Positions 1 to 7,616 of a stretch of DNA of 41,698 bases are shown in pieces; within the stretch, counting starts at the first letter, position 1; each line of letters opens with the position of its first letter. This stretch comes from Phycisphaerales bacterium (GTDB lineage: Bacteria > Planctomycetota > Phycisphaerae > UBA1845 > G020352895). Under the pieces are notes generated by a model. That model saw nothing but the letters and a program-made list of their open reading frames with translations. It made no database searches and was not told where the DNA came from. The DNA is taken from the NCBI GenBank assembly GCA_020352895.1, contig CP070685.1, positions 2,545,276-2,586,973 of the forward strand. Reading direction: 5' to 3'. The translations under genes and the position numbers were made by a program.

Positions 1-370
1 GCATCAGGTCGCAGCCGAAGTCCCCGAACGCCGCGGCGATGGTGGCCGCGCCGCCGCCGATGATGAAGATCGTGTAGGCCCACCCGAAAAAGAACGCCGC
101 GAAGTCTCCGTAGGCCTCGCGAAGATAGACGTACTCGCCGCCGGCCCGCGGAAAGCGCGTGGCCAGTTCGGCCGATACCATGCCCGCCATCAGGGTGAAC
201 AGGCCGCCGAAGACCCAACCCAGCGTGATCATCCCAGGGGACTGGAGGTGCTCGGCCACTTCGCCGGGCGTCCGGAAGATGCCCGATCCGATGGCCACTC
301 CCATTCCGATCAGCAGAGCCGTCGGCGTGCCGAGAATACGCTTGAGTGGCAAGACCGGTTCCGGACTCAT
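1..370 (-). CDS. APC-family amino acid permease, N-terminal part (runs off the window)
   Basis: Reading the minus strand from the ATG at 368-370 gives an open frame of about 123 codons to the window edge. The protein begins MSPEPVLPLKRILGTP and then shows GMGVAIGSGIFRTPGEVA, the glycine-rich TM1 segment of the amino acid-polyamine-organocation (APC) transporters that breaks the helix at the substrate site. ELATRFPRAGGEYVYLREAYG, typical of the TM2-TM3 region, and a further hydrophobic segment follow. It should be an inner-membrane amino acid or polyamine permease; the substrate cannot be told from this fragment. No Shine-Dalgarno sequence is obvious. The gene points away from the small membrane protein that starts at 498, so the two are divergent. 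Confidence 0.85.
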   Translation of the reverse strand, partial: MSPEPVLPLKRILGTPTALLIGMGVAIGSGIFRTPGEVAEHLQSPGMITLGWVFGGLFTLMAGMVSAELATRFPRAGGEYVYLREAYGDFAAFFFGWAYTIFIIGGGAATIAAAFGDFGCDLM

Positions 371-497
371 GGTCGAGCGCCACAGGCAAGGGGCATGTGG
401 TGAGTTTCATGGGCCGGTGGTCGAAACGCAAGAGTTCGGTACAGTGTCCTTAAGGCAGTGGCATCGGTCCGCGCGTTCTTGCATGGGAGCCTTAGGC

Positions 498-1055
498 ATG
501 GGGCACATCCTGCTGGAATCACCGTTGAAGCTCGTCATATTCGAGCTGGCGGGGGCCCTGGTTCTGATTTGGTGGGTGCGGCGGTCGGCGCGGCCGGCAG
601 GCCGATTGCTCGGCGGCTACCTGGGCCTCTGCGTCGCCCTGCTTGCGGTCCAGGCTCTGGTGGTGACCGATGCTGAGAAGATTCGTCGGATCACGCGCGA
701 GCTGGCTGACGCCGTTGACTTCGGCCGCATCGAGGTCATTCGGGCCCACTTGGCCGACGACTTTACGGCATGGGGGCACGACCGCGACGGCTTCATGGAA
801 ATGGTCTATCGCGAGCTCGAGACCTATCGCGTCGACGATGTGTGGATCGGAGGCGCCGAGTTGCAGATCGGCCGAGACCAGGGGCAAATCGAGTTCACGG
901 CCAGGGCGCGTGTCGGCACGGAAGAGACCGGGCTGCATCCGTACATGGAGCGCTGGCGGCTCGTTCTTCGGCGCGAAGGCAAGACGTGGCTGGTCAAGCA
1001 GGTGGAGAACCTGGGTTGGCCGGGAGCACCCACTGGTGCTCGCCCAGGCTTCTGA
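498..1055 (+). CDS. Small membrane protein with NTF2/SnoaL-like domain
   Basis: The 185-residue product starts at ATG 498, chosen because GGGAG at 485-489 stands eight bases upstream; an ATG at 483 is also in frame. Two hydrophobic segments (about residues 9-28 and 35-55) are followed by a soluble domain of about 120 residues that reads like an NTF2/SnoaL-type cone. It has a helical start (EKIRRITRELADAVDFGRIE), then DDFTAWGHDRDGF, then beta strands ending in WRLVLRREGKTWLVKQVEN. This fold binds small ligands or acts as a scaffold; no catalytic residues can be assigned. Its last 62 bases overlap the 3' end of surE on the other strand. Family call is by pattern only; function unknown. Confidence 0.7.
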   Translation: MGHILLESPLKLVIFELAGALVLIWWVRRSARPAGRLLGGYLGLCVALLAVQALVVTDAEKIRRITRELADAVDFGRIEVIRAHLADDFTAWGHDRDGFMEMVYRELETYRVDDVWIGGAELQIGRDQGQIEFTARARVGTEETGLHPYMERWRLVLRREGKTWLVKQVENLGWPGAPTGARPGF

Positions 1056-1779
1056 GTGCCTCATGGTGCGTGAGGTCGAATTGTAGCGGGGTAATCGTGA
1101 CGTAGCCGTTCATGACGGCGTGAAAATCAGTATCCGCCTCGGGTTTAAGGGCCAGGTAGTCGCCCTTGAGCCAGTAAGCCTGCCGATCTGCCGGACCGGG
1201 CACCCGCTCAAAGTAATCCTCCCACGGGATCATGGATTGGGGTACGACCCGCACACCTTTGGGCGGGCCCTGCTCCAGCGCAGGGATGTTGATGTTGACG
1301 AGGCTGTGGCCGGCCAGGCCCGTGTCGAGCAACTGCCGGATGAGGTCGCGGGCAAGCACCGCGGCGCCGGCGAAGTCCATTCGCTCGGTGTGCAACAAGG
1401 AGACGGCCACCGCGGGGAAGTTGTAGAAGGCACCCTCGGCGGCCGCGGCCACGGTGCCCGAGTACAGCACATTGATCCCGGTGTTGGCTCCGTCGTTGAT
1501 CCCGGAGATGACCAAATCGGGCGGCTTCTTCATGAGCTCTCGGATGGCCAGCTTGACGCAATCGGCCGGGCGCCCGTCGACGGCGTACGCGGGGAAGTCC
1601 CCGTCCAAGTGGACGCGGTCCACGGACAGCGGCGCCGTCAGAGTAATTCCGTGCGCCGCCGCCGATTGAGACGTCTCCGGCGCGACCACAACCACGTCCC
1701 CGCAAGCACTCATGGCCTGGGCCATGGCCAGGATGCCGGGTGCACGTACGCCGTCGTCATTGGACAACAGGATGCGCAT
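994..1779 (-). CDS. surE: 5'/3'-nucleotidase SurE
   Basis: A 261-residue SurE-family phosphatase, which removes phosphate from nucleoside monophosphates (and short polyphosphate in some species) using a divalent metal. The N-terminus MRILLSNDDGVRAPGI carries the metal-binding Asp8-Asp9 pair. ETSQSAAAHGITL (residues 35-47) supplies the metal-binding Ser39, and SGINDGANTG (92-101) supplies Asn95 and the glycine-rich loop. Length is normal for the family. The gene is divergent from nnrE; a TACAAT box lies exactly seven bases before its ATG and there is no Shine-Dalgarno sequence, so the transcript may be leaderless. Its 3' end overlaps the convergent NTF2-like gene by 62 bases. Confidence 0.95.
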   Translation of the reverse strand: MRILLSNDDGVRAPGILAMAQAMSACGDVVVVAPETSQSAAAHGITLTAPLSVDRVHLDGDFPAYAVDGRPADCVKLAIRELMKKPPDLVISGINDGANTGINVLYSGTVAAAAEGAFYNFPAVAVSLLHTERMDFAGAAVLARDLIRQLLDTGLAGHSLVNINIPALEQGPPKGVRVVPQSMIPWEDYFERVPGPADRQAYWLKGDYLALKPEADTDFHAVMNGYVTITPLQFDLTHHEALRSLGEHQWVLPANPGSPPA

Positions 1780-1786
1780 GGCGAGG

Positions 1787-1792
1787 ATTGTA
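1787..1792 (-). promoter_or_regulatory. Putative -10 box of surE
   Basis: On the minus strand the hexamer TACAAT is separated from the surE ATG by exactly seven bases (CCTCGCC), so a transcript starting the usual distance downstream would begin at or next to the start codon. A weak -35 candidate, TTGCGT, lies 16 bases upstream. There is no ribosome-binding sequence between box and ATG. Confidence 0.45.
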
Positions 1793-1873
1793 GAGGCCGC
1801 ACGGGCGGACGCAAAGCCTTTGGCCGAGGCGCAGGCGCGTCGCAGGGATGGTGCCGTGCCAGGATTGGGTAGC

Positions 1874-1879
1874 TACAAT
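1874..1879 (+). promoter_or_regulatory. Putative -10 box of nnrE
   Basis: TACAAT followed by GGCCGGG and the ATG at 1887: the same hexamer and the same seven-base gap as at the divergent surE. No clear -35 element is visible. If this is the promoter, the start codon is ATG 1887 and not the in-frame ATG at 1878, which lies inside the box. Confidence 0.4.
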
Positions 1880-1886
1880 GGCCGGG

Positions 1887-2555
<669 letters not shown>

Positions 2556-2573
2556 CGTGCCCGTGAGACTCAG

Positions 2574-2589
2574 CGGTGGCAAGCCGCCG
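2574..2589 (+). terminator. Hairpin downstream of nnrE
   Basis: CGGTGG and CCGCCG can form a six-pair stem (one G-U) around the tetraloop CAAG, 18 bases after the nnrE stop. No T-run follows, so this is at best a weak or factor-assisted terminator. Confidence 0.25.
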
Positions 2590-2680
2590 AAACGCTCGGG
2601 CGTCCCGGGCCTTAGTCGCGAAATCTTCGATGGACTACGCGGCGTCCTGCCGTCGTTTCGAACCGCGAGGAGAAGGGTGA

Positions 2681-3097
2681 ATGGAGCAGGTCCCTCACAG
2701 GCTTTATCTGGCCGGCCCGATGTCGGGCTACCCGAAGCACAACTTCCCCCTGTTCAACCGCGTGGCCACGCGCCTCCGAGACATGGGATACCACGTCTTC
2801 AACCCCGCCGAGAACAAGGACGGCGGGAAGCTCCGGCCGCGCTCCTTCTACATGTGGCTGGACATCCCGGCGCTGCTGGAGTCCGAGGCCGTGGTCGTTC
2901 TGCCCGGCTGGGAGCATTCCCGCGGTGCCAGCTTGGAGGTCTGGCTCGCCGTTGATCTCGACATTCCCGTCTATCAATGTTCGGAGTTGGATGGCCGCGT
3001 CCAGTTGCAGCGCGCTGAACGCCTGGAGCTGAATTCGTTGCCATTCCGCCCCGACGTGAGCTCTCCGTCCTTTCAAGATCAGATCGGCATGACCTGA
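2681..3097 (+). CDS. DUF4406 protein (nucleoside 2-deoxyribosyltransferase-like fold)
   Basis: The 138-residue protein starts after an excellent GAGGAG ribosome-binding sequence. RLYLAGPMSGYPKHNFPLFN at residues 7-26 is the signature of DUF4406, a small family related to nucleoside 2-deoxyribosyltransferases and often seen in phages and bacteria. GYHVFNPAE and GWEHSRGASLEVWLA follow; the S-x-G-A-S-x-E segment sits where the related transferases carry their catalytic Glu. An enzyme acting on a nucleotide or base is a reasonable inference, but no substrate is known to me. It lies alone between nnrE and the convergent antiporter gene. Confidence 0.8.
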   Translation: MEQVPHRLYLAGPMSGYPKHNFPLFNRVATRLRDMGYHVFNPAENKDGGKLRPRSFYMWLDIPALLESEAVVVLPGWEHSRGASLEVWLAVDLDIPVYQCSELDGRVQLQRAERLELNSLPFRPDVSSPSFQDQIGMT

Positions 3098-3131
3098 CCG
3101 GCATTCACTCTGCTCACCAACATGTGTGCGG

Positions 3132-3157
3132 TCCTTCCGCGTGGGCCGCCGGAAGGA
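3132..3157. terminator. Hairpin between convergent genes
   Basis: TCCTTCCG (3132-3139) and CGGAAGGA (3150-3157) are perfect inverted repeats with a ten-base loop, extendable by two G-U pairs. The hairpin fills the 64-base gap between the convergent DUF4406 and antiporter genes, which is where a bidirectional terminator would be expected. Neither side has a proper T-run. Confidence 0.45.
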
Positions 3158-3161
3158 TTCC

Positions 3162-4451
3162 TCAGCATGTAGGCTCCGCCTGCGGGGCCGTTTCCGGCAG
3201 CCAGCGGCGGAGCAGCGGCCGGAGAGTCAATCCCTGAACGACGATCGAGAAAACCACCACGACGTACGTGAGCACCAGAATCACGTCCGTTGTGGGACGA
3301 GCGTTGGGCCCCAGCGAATCACGGAGCGACAGGGCCAGTGCCACGGAGATGCCGCCGCGCAGCCCGCCCCAGGTCATCAGCTTGACCGCGTGCGGGATGA
3401 CGTTCCTCAAGCGGCGGATGAGCGCGATCGGCAGCCCGACCGACACGCCCCGGGCCATCAAGACCACCGGGATCACGAACAGCCCGGCTAGTAGATAGGC
3501 ACCACGCAAGCTGAGAACCAGGACCTCCAGTCCGATCAGCACGAACAAAACGGCGTTGAGAATCTCGTCCACCAGCTCCCAGAACATGTCCAGGTGTTCC
3601 CGAGTCGTCGCGGACATGGCCAGGGCCCGACCGTGATTGCCGATCAGCAAGCCGGCAACGACCATGGCGATGGGACCTGACAAATGCAGGCGATCGGCCA
3701 GGGCGTATCCGCCCGTCACCAGGGCCAGGGAGAGGAGGATCTCGACTTGGTAGTTGTTGACGCTCTTGAGCATAAGATAGGTGACAAAGCCGGCCGCAAG
3801 ACCGAAGACCGCGCCGCCGACGGCCTCCTGAAGGAAGAGAATGGCGACCTGTCCCATGCCGGGTTCGTGCCCGCCGTGGCTGGCCCCTGCAATCCTTAAG
3901 ATCACGAGAAACACGACCACGCCCACGCCGTCGTTGAACAACGATTCGCCGGCGATCTGCACTTCCAGGTCCTCGGGCGCGGCCAATGATTTGAGAATCG
4001 CCAGAACGGAGATGGGGTCCGTCGGGGAGATCAGAGCGCCGAACAGGAGGCAGTGGATCATCGACAGATCCAGAGCCAGCAACCGAAGCAGACCATACGT
4101 CAGCAATCCGACAATGATCGTCGAGGTCACCACGCCGACGGTCGCGAGAGTGGCGATTACCAGCCTGTGCCGACGGAGGTCGTCCAGATCCACATGCAGA
4201 GCGCCCGCGAAAAGCAAAAAGCCCAGCATTCCGTGCAGCAACGTCTCGTCGAAATCCACCGTTTCCAGCATCGTCGCGGCCGCGCTTCGGACCGCTGGCC
4301 GCAGATGTCCCAAAGCGATAAGCAGCAGCGACGTGGCCAGGGCCATCAACATCAGGCCGATGGTCGTAGGCAACCGCAGCCAGCGATAGTTGACGTAGCT
4401 GAACAGCGCCGCCAGTACGAGCAGGATGGCGATGATCTCAAAGACAGTCAT
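3162..4451 (-). CDS. CPA1-type Na+(K+)/H+ antiporter
   Basis: The 429-residue membrane protein starts at ATG 4451 ([21 protein letters not shown]). An upstream in-frame extension to 4562 is hydrophilic and would overlap the neighbouring gene, so it was not used. About twelve hydrophobic segments are visible. Family motifs include [37 protein letters not shown] (transport-core Thr-Asp), [14 protein letters not shown] (ion-binding Asn-Asp) and [17 protein letters not shown]. These fit NhaP/NHE-like antiporters that exchange cytoplasmic Na+ or K+ for protons. A possible promoter, TTGCCA-N15-TATACA, lies at 4536-4562 on the same strand, across the end of the DUF2199-like gene. Ion specificity is not readable from sequence. 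Confidence 0.92.
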   Translation of the reverse strand: MTVFEIIAILLVLAALFSYVNYRWLRLPTTIGLMLMALATSLLLIALGHLRPAVRSAAATMLETVDFDETLLHGMLGFLLFAGALHVDLDDLRRHRLVIATLATVGVVTSTIIVGLLTYGLLRLLALDLSMIHCLLFGALISPTDPISVLAILKSLAAPEDLEVQIAGESLFNDGVGVVVFLVILRIAGASHGGHEPGMGQVAILFLQEAVGGAVFGLAAGFVTYLMLKSVNNYQVEILLSLALVTGGYALADRLHLSGPIAMVVAGLLIGNHGRALAMSATTREHLDMFWELVDEILNAVLFVLIGLEVLVLSLRGAYLLAGLFVIPVVLMARGVSVGLPIALIRRLRNVIPHAVKLMTWGGLRGGISVALALSLRDSLGPNARPTTDVILVLTYVVVVFSIVVQGLTLRPLLRRWLPETAPQAEPTC

Positions 4452-4542
4452 GTTGAGCTTCTGATATTCGGGTGTCCACCGCGGCGCGATGCGGCCTGGC
4501 CTGTGCCGGCGGGCAACATCCCGGGTATGCGGGTGTGTATAC

Positions 4543-5091
4543 TCAGCGTGACAGGTTGGCAAATGCCCCTTGGTGGGCGTTCAGCACGTCGATCGCCAGG
4601 GCCTGGAATTCGGAGGGCGTCAGGCCTTCGCGTTGGATGTTGGCCAATCGGTTGGCACCGCTGACCACGATTCGCGGACGATGGCCGAGCGGCTGAAGGA
4701 CCAGGAGAGTGTCCAGCCCCATCGTGTCGTAGAAGGGCGGCAGACAGTTGGCCAGTTGGGCGGGAAGCGGGGCGAGGGACTCGCGGTCATTCTCCTCGGC
4801 CGTCGAGATGAGAACAAGGTGGCTGCCTTCGCCGACTTCGACCCAGCAGTCGTAACAGAACGGCTCCGTTTCTCCCTGAACCGGGATAAACAACTCACCG
4901 CGGGCGAAGAAGCGACAACTGTCCAGCACGGCGTCATCGGCGGTCCATCGCGCCCGTCGACGGCGCTGCCCCTCCGATAACTCCAGCAGGGCCTGGGGCA
5001 AATCGATGCGGTATCGCCGCGGCAGATCGTTGCCTTGTGCCGCCTTCCGCCCTGAGGACGGATTCGGTGCCGGTTCGGCGGGTACGCTCAC
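4543..5091 (-). CDS. DUF2199-like protein
   Basis: A 182-residue soluble protein with a GTG start; GGAGGAG lies ten bases upstream at 5102-5108. The central stretch [20 protein letters not shown], followed by [15 protein letters not shown], matches the DUF2199 pattern: an acidic cysteine region, an F-x-R-G turn, then 'IPV-G-EPF...W-V' strands. The C-terminal third ([20 protein letters not shown] and after) looks like an alpha/beta unit. The family has no known function. The gene is upstream of the antiporter on the same strand with an 91-base gap, so they could be co-transcribed. Assignment is by motif only. Confidence 0.65.
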   Translation of the reverse strand: MSVPAEPAPNPSSGRKAAQGNDLPRRYRIDLPQALLELSEGQRRRRARWTADDAVLDSCRFFARGELFIPVQGETEPFCYDCWVEVGEGSHLVLISTAEENDRESLAPLPAQLANCLPPFYDTMGLDTLLVLQPLGHRPRIVVSGANRLANIQREGLTPSEFQALAIDVLNAHQGAFANLSR

Positions 5092-5322
5092 TCTTGAAAT
5101 GCTCCTCCGGTGTGCGGCGACAAGGCGCGATAAGGTGGAGCGTCGTGCTTCCTCTCAGGGCTCATCGGTTGCGGGATCGAGCGCCTTGAATCACGAGATC
5201 ATCAAGTGGCCGAGCGGCGACCCTTGCCAGCGTGGGTGGAAGGCTCCACGAGACGGCCCCCAGTCATCCCGCCATACGGTTGACCGAGGGCCGGCGTATC
5301 GCCTGATTATGGGGCGGTACCG

Positions 5323-7065
5323 TTACTTACGCGGTGCGGGCCAGTACAGGATATCGGCGCTGCCGTCCTCTGCCGGCTCGGTGGAGCCCCCGTCGTCCCG
5401 GAGGTTGCGCCCGAGACTGTAGAGCATCATGTCTCCCCGATCAGTGACGAAGTACCGCGGCGGCGCGCCGCTATAGACGTCTCGGACCGCCAGCGGAGCG
5501 TACGTCGGAACCAGCTCGCCCAGCGACGCCGGGAATCGACCGTGGTCCGACCTGTAGGCCAGCAGTTGCACAACCGTCTGCGCGCCGACGATGTTCATGG
5601 CACCTTCGCGCAGCAATTGGTCTGCCCGCCCGAGGTCCGGCAGGGTCAGGAACAGCATGCCGTAGCGCTGCTTCTGGATCGGGTCGGATCTGAGCTCCTC
5701 GAGCGGTTCAAGATAGAGTGCGCGCCGAGGATCATGGAGCGGCAGGCACAGGTATTCGTACATGCGCTCCCACACTTCTTCATACGTAGCGACCGTCTCC
5801 CGGCGATCGGCGTGCACCGCGACGGCGGCGAGCAGGCCGGCGTCCGGCCCGAAGAAGTCGGGCAGCAGGTCGGAGGAATCCTCCATGAACCCGAGGATCT
5901 TGGCATATTGCTCGGGGATCAGGCGGCCGTTGCCCTGACCGTCGTCGGTAAAGAGGTATTGCACCGTGTCCATGAACATCAGGATCTCGCCGTCGACGTT
6001 CCAGTGTAGTTCCTGGGGGCGGCTGGACATCAGCGAGCTGTCCAGCACGATGGCGAACTCGTCGGGTGTGAGCCTGTCGCGGTGATCGTATAGCAGGGCC
6101 CTCATCTCCTGGGTGGCCAGGTTGGTGATGGCTGCGGCGACGAGCTGCTCGATAAGCGTCTGGGTGTCGTAGAGGAGGTAGCCGAGCCGGTAGGCCGTTT
6201 CCAGAGAGCCCCAGGCAGCCGCGAAGTCTCCGCGAGCGGCGTGGTCCCGGGCATCCATCGCGAGGAACCGGGCGGCGCCGCGTACGTCCCTCAGGCTGGG
6301 CAGCATCATCGTGAGCAGCGCCGGGTCCATCGGGTCGCGGGGCTGAGTCAGATGTGCGATGTCTTCATTCCCAAGGCGGCGTTCCCGCTCGATCATGTAT
6401 TCGATCGATTCGGGCGTGCCGTAGACAAATCCCCACGTTCGCTTGTTGGCGCCTTTATCGATGAGCGGGATCAACGGCCTGTTGGCCTGGAGCCATTCTT
6501 CGATGAGCGGCCACTTCTCGTGACCCGGCTGCCACTGACCGGACTCGGTCTTCCAGCTCTCCTTGAGGGCCTCCGGCATAAGCTGGAAGTCCAGAAATAC
6601 GTCTTTGAGGACCGGCCAGGCGCGGTCCTCGATGGGGACGGCCTCGACGGGCGCGTTGATGATCTCGACATAATCGACGGTGGGATTGGGCTTGCTGCCG
6701 TAGAGCCAGCCGATGTAGCCGCCGGCGCCGCCGGCGCCGATGGCCGTGACCACCAGGGTATGAACGAACACTTTCCAGATCATGGGTCTTCCTCGTTTCT
6801 TGCCTCGGCGGATGAGACGCGCGGCCAGGTCGGGGTCGCCGAACTCCTCGCCGAGAATCTTGACGGCCTGTTCGAATTCCAATCCTTGATCGATGAGCTC
6901 GATCAGCCCTTCCCGGAAGTGGCTTTCCAGCTCCGCGCGCACGTCGCGCTTTTCCGACGGCCAGAGTCGCGTTCCGCGGACCACGCGATCGACCAGGCCG
7001 GAGAGCGGAGCAGGCAGCGTCTCGACCGCCGTGTCGCCGTTTCCAGGAACCGCTGCGCTTACCAT
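5323..7065 (-). CDS. HAAS-domain membrane protein, PadR partner
   Basis: The 580-residue protein starts at ATG 7065, whose codon overlaps the last codon and stop of padR (seven-base overlap), so the two are translationally coupled. Residues 22-85 (LVDRVVRGTRLWPSEKRDVR... FGDPDLAARLI) look like a HAAS/permease-prefix helical domain, the usual partner of PadR-type regulators. One transmembrane segment follows (about 98-120). The remaining 450 residues should lie outside the cytoplasm; they are acidic and helical and I do not recognise them. The C-terminus (DHGRFPASLGELVPTY ... MMLYSLGRNLRDDGG) is a motif found at the end of many planctomycete membrane-anchored proteins. Probable role: envelope protein under PadR control; mechanism unknown. 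Confidence 0.7.
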   Translation of the reverse strand: MVSAAVPGNGDTAVETLPAPLSGLVDRVVRGTRLWPSEKRDVRAELESHFREGLIELIDQGLEFEQAVKILGEEFGDPDLAARLIRRGKKRGRPMIWKVFVHTLVVTAIGAGGAGGYIGWLYGSKPNPTVDYVEIINAPVEAVPIEDRAWPVLKDVFLDFQLMPEALKESWKTESGQWQPGHEKWPLIEEWLQANRPLIPLIDKGANKRTWGFVYGTPESIEYMIERERRLGNEDIAHLTQPRDPMDPALLTMMLPSLRDVRGAARFLAMDARDHAARGDFAAAWGSLETAYRLGYLLYDTQTLIEQLVAAAITNLATQEMRALLYDHRDRLTPDEFAIVLDSSLMSSRPQELHWNVDGEILMFMDTVQYLFTDDGQGNGRLIPEQYAKILGFMEDSSDLLPDFFGPDAGLLAAVAVHADRRETVATYEEVWERMYEYLCLPLHDPRRALYLEPLEELRSDPIQKQRYGMLFLTLPDLGRADQLLREGAMNIVGAQTVVQLLAYRSDHGRFPASLGELVPTYAPLAVRDVYSGAPPRYFVTDRGDMMLYSLGRNLRDDGGSTEPAEDGSADILYWPAPRK

Positions 7066-7421
7066 GCCGGGTTCGCCACCAGTCGCGCCTGGGGCGCGTC
7101 GGATACGAGCTGGCCCATGCCTCGGACCAGCGCTTCCCATTGGGTCAGGTCCCGCTCCAGGCGCTTGAGGCCCTTGTCGGTCAGTTTGTAGTACTTGCGC
7201 TTGCGGGCCGAGTCGGTCTGGTTCCATTCGCCCTCGATCAGGCCCTGGGCCTCGAGGTTGTACAGCAGCGGGTAGAGCGTGCTCTGGCCCAGGTTGAGCA
7301 CGCCGTCGGTCCGTTTGCTGACTTCCTCGACCAGCTCGTACCCGTACATGGCCCGCTGCCGCAGCAGCCTGAGTACGGCCAGCGGCAGGACCCCTTTAAG
7401 TAACTCCCGTTCGATCTTCAT
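7059..7421 (-). CDS. PadR-family transcriptional regulator
   Basis: A 120-residue winged-helix repressor. MKIERELLKGVLPLAVLRLL, then AMYGYELVEEVSKR, GQSTLYPLLYNLEAQGLIEG (recognition helix) and RKRKYYKLTDKGLKRLERD (wing) are textbook PadR subfamily 2 features. A short C-terminal helix would mediate dimerisation. GAGGAG at 7428-7433 lies six bases before the ATG. The 3' end overlaps the HAAS-domain gene by seven bases. The promoter contains three operator-like palindromes, so autoregulation is likely. The inducing signal cannot be inferred. Confidence 0.93.
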   Translation of the reverse strand: MKIERELLKGVLPLAVLRLLRQRAMYGYELVEEVSKRTDGVLNLGQSTLYPLLYNLEAQGLIEGEWNQTDSARKRKYYKLTDKGLKRLERDLTQWEALVRGMGQLVSDAPQARLVANPAW

Positions 7422-7443
7422 ATCCGGCTCCTCGCCACCAGGA

Positions 7444-7488
7444 CTATGTCCGACACACTATGTTACACATAGTATGCCACACATATTC
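7444..7488. promoter_or_regulatory. Triple PadR-type operator array
   Basis: Three 17-bp sites begin at 7444, 7458 and 7472, a strict 14-bp period with three-base overlaps. The middle one is a perfect palindrome, ACTATGT-TAC-ACATAGT. The first reads ACTATGT-CCG-ACACACT and the third AGTATGC-CAC-ACATATT, both degenerate copies. ATGT/ACAT half-sites are the known PadR recognition style. The array covers the -10 element and the predicted transcription start of padR, so binding would block polymerase. Confidence 0.7.
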
Positions 7489-7500
7489 CCTGGTGTCAAC
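7472..7500 (-). promoter_or_regulatory. padR promoter
   Basis: On the minus strand TTGACA (7500-7495) is separated by exactly 17 bases from CATACT (7477-7472). The -35 is a perfect sigma-70-type consensus and the -10 matches four of six bases. Transcription would start near 7465, leaving a leader of about 45 bases before the padR ribosome-binding site. Confidence 0.75.
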
Positions 7501-7616
7501 CGTCCATCGCTGTCCCCTACCCGCTATAGAGCTCTAATTCCTCTTTAAAAAAGCATTTATAGAATTCTGCCTAGGCGTCAATTAGGGCGGATATGGAACC
7601 GCACCGACCGCTTGCC

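Noticed and set aside
4452-4562. 37-residue N-terminal extension of the antiporter
   Set aside because: It is hydrophilic, overlaps the DUF2199-like gene, and the first membrane helix begins right after ATG 4451.
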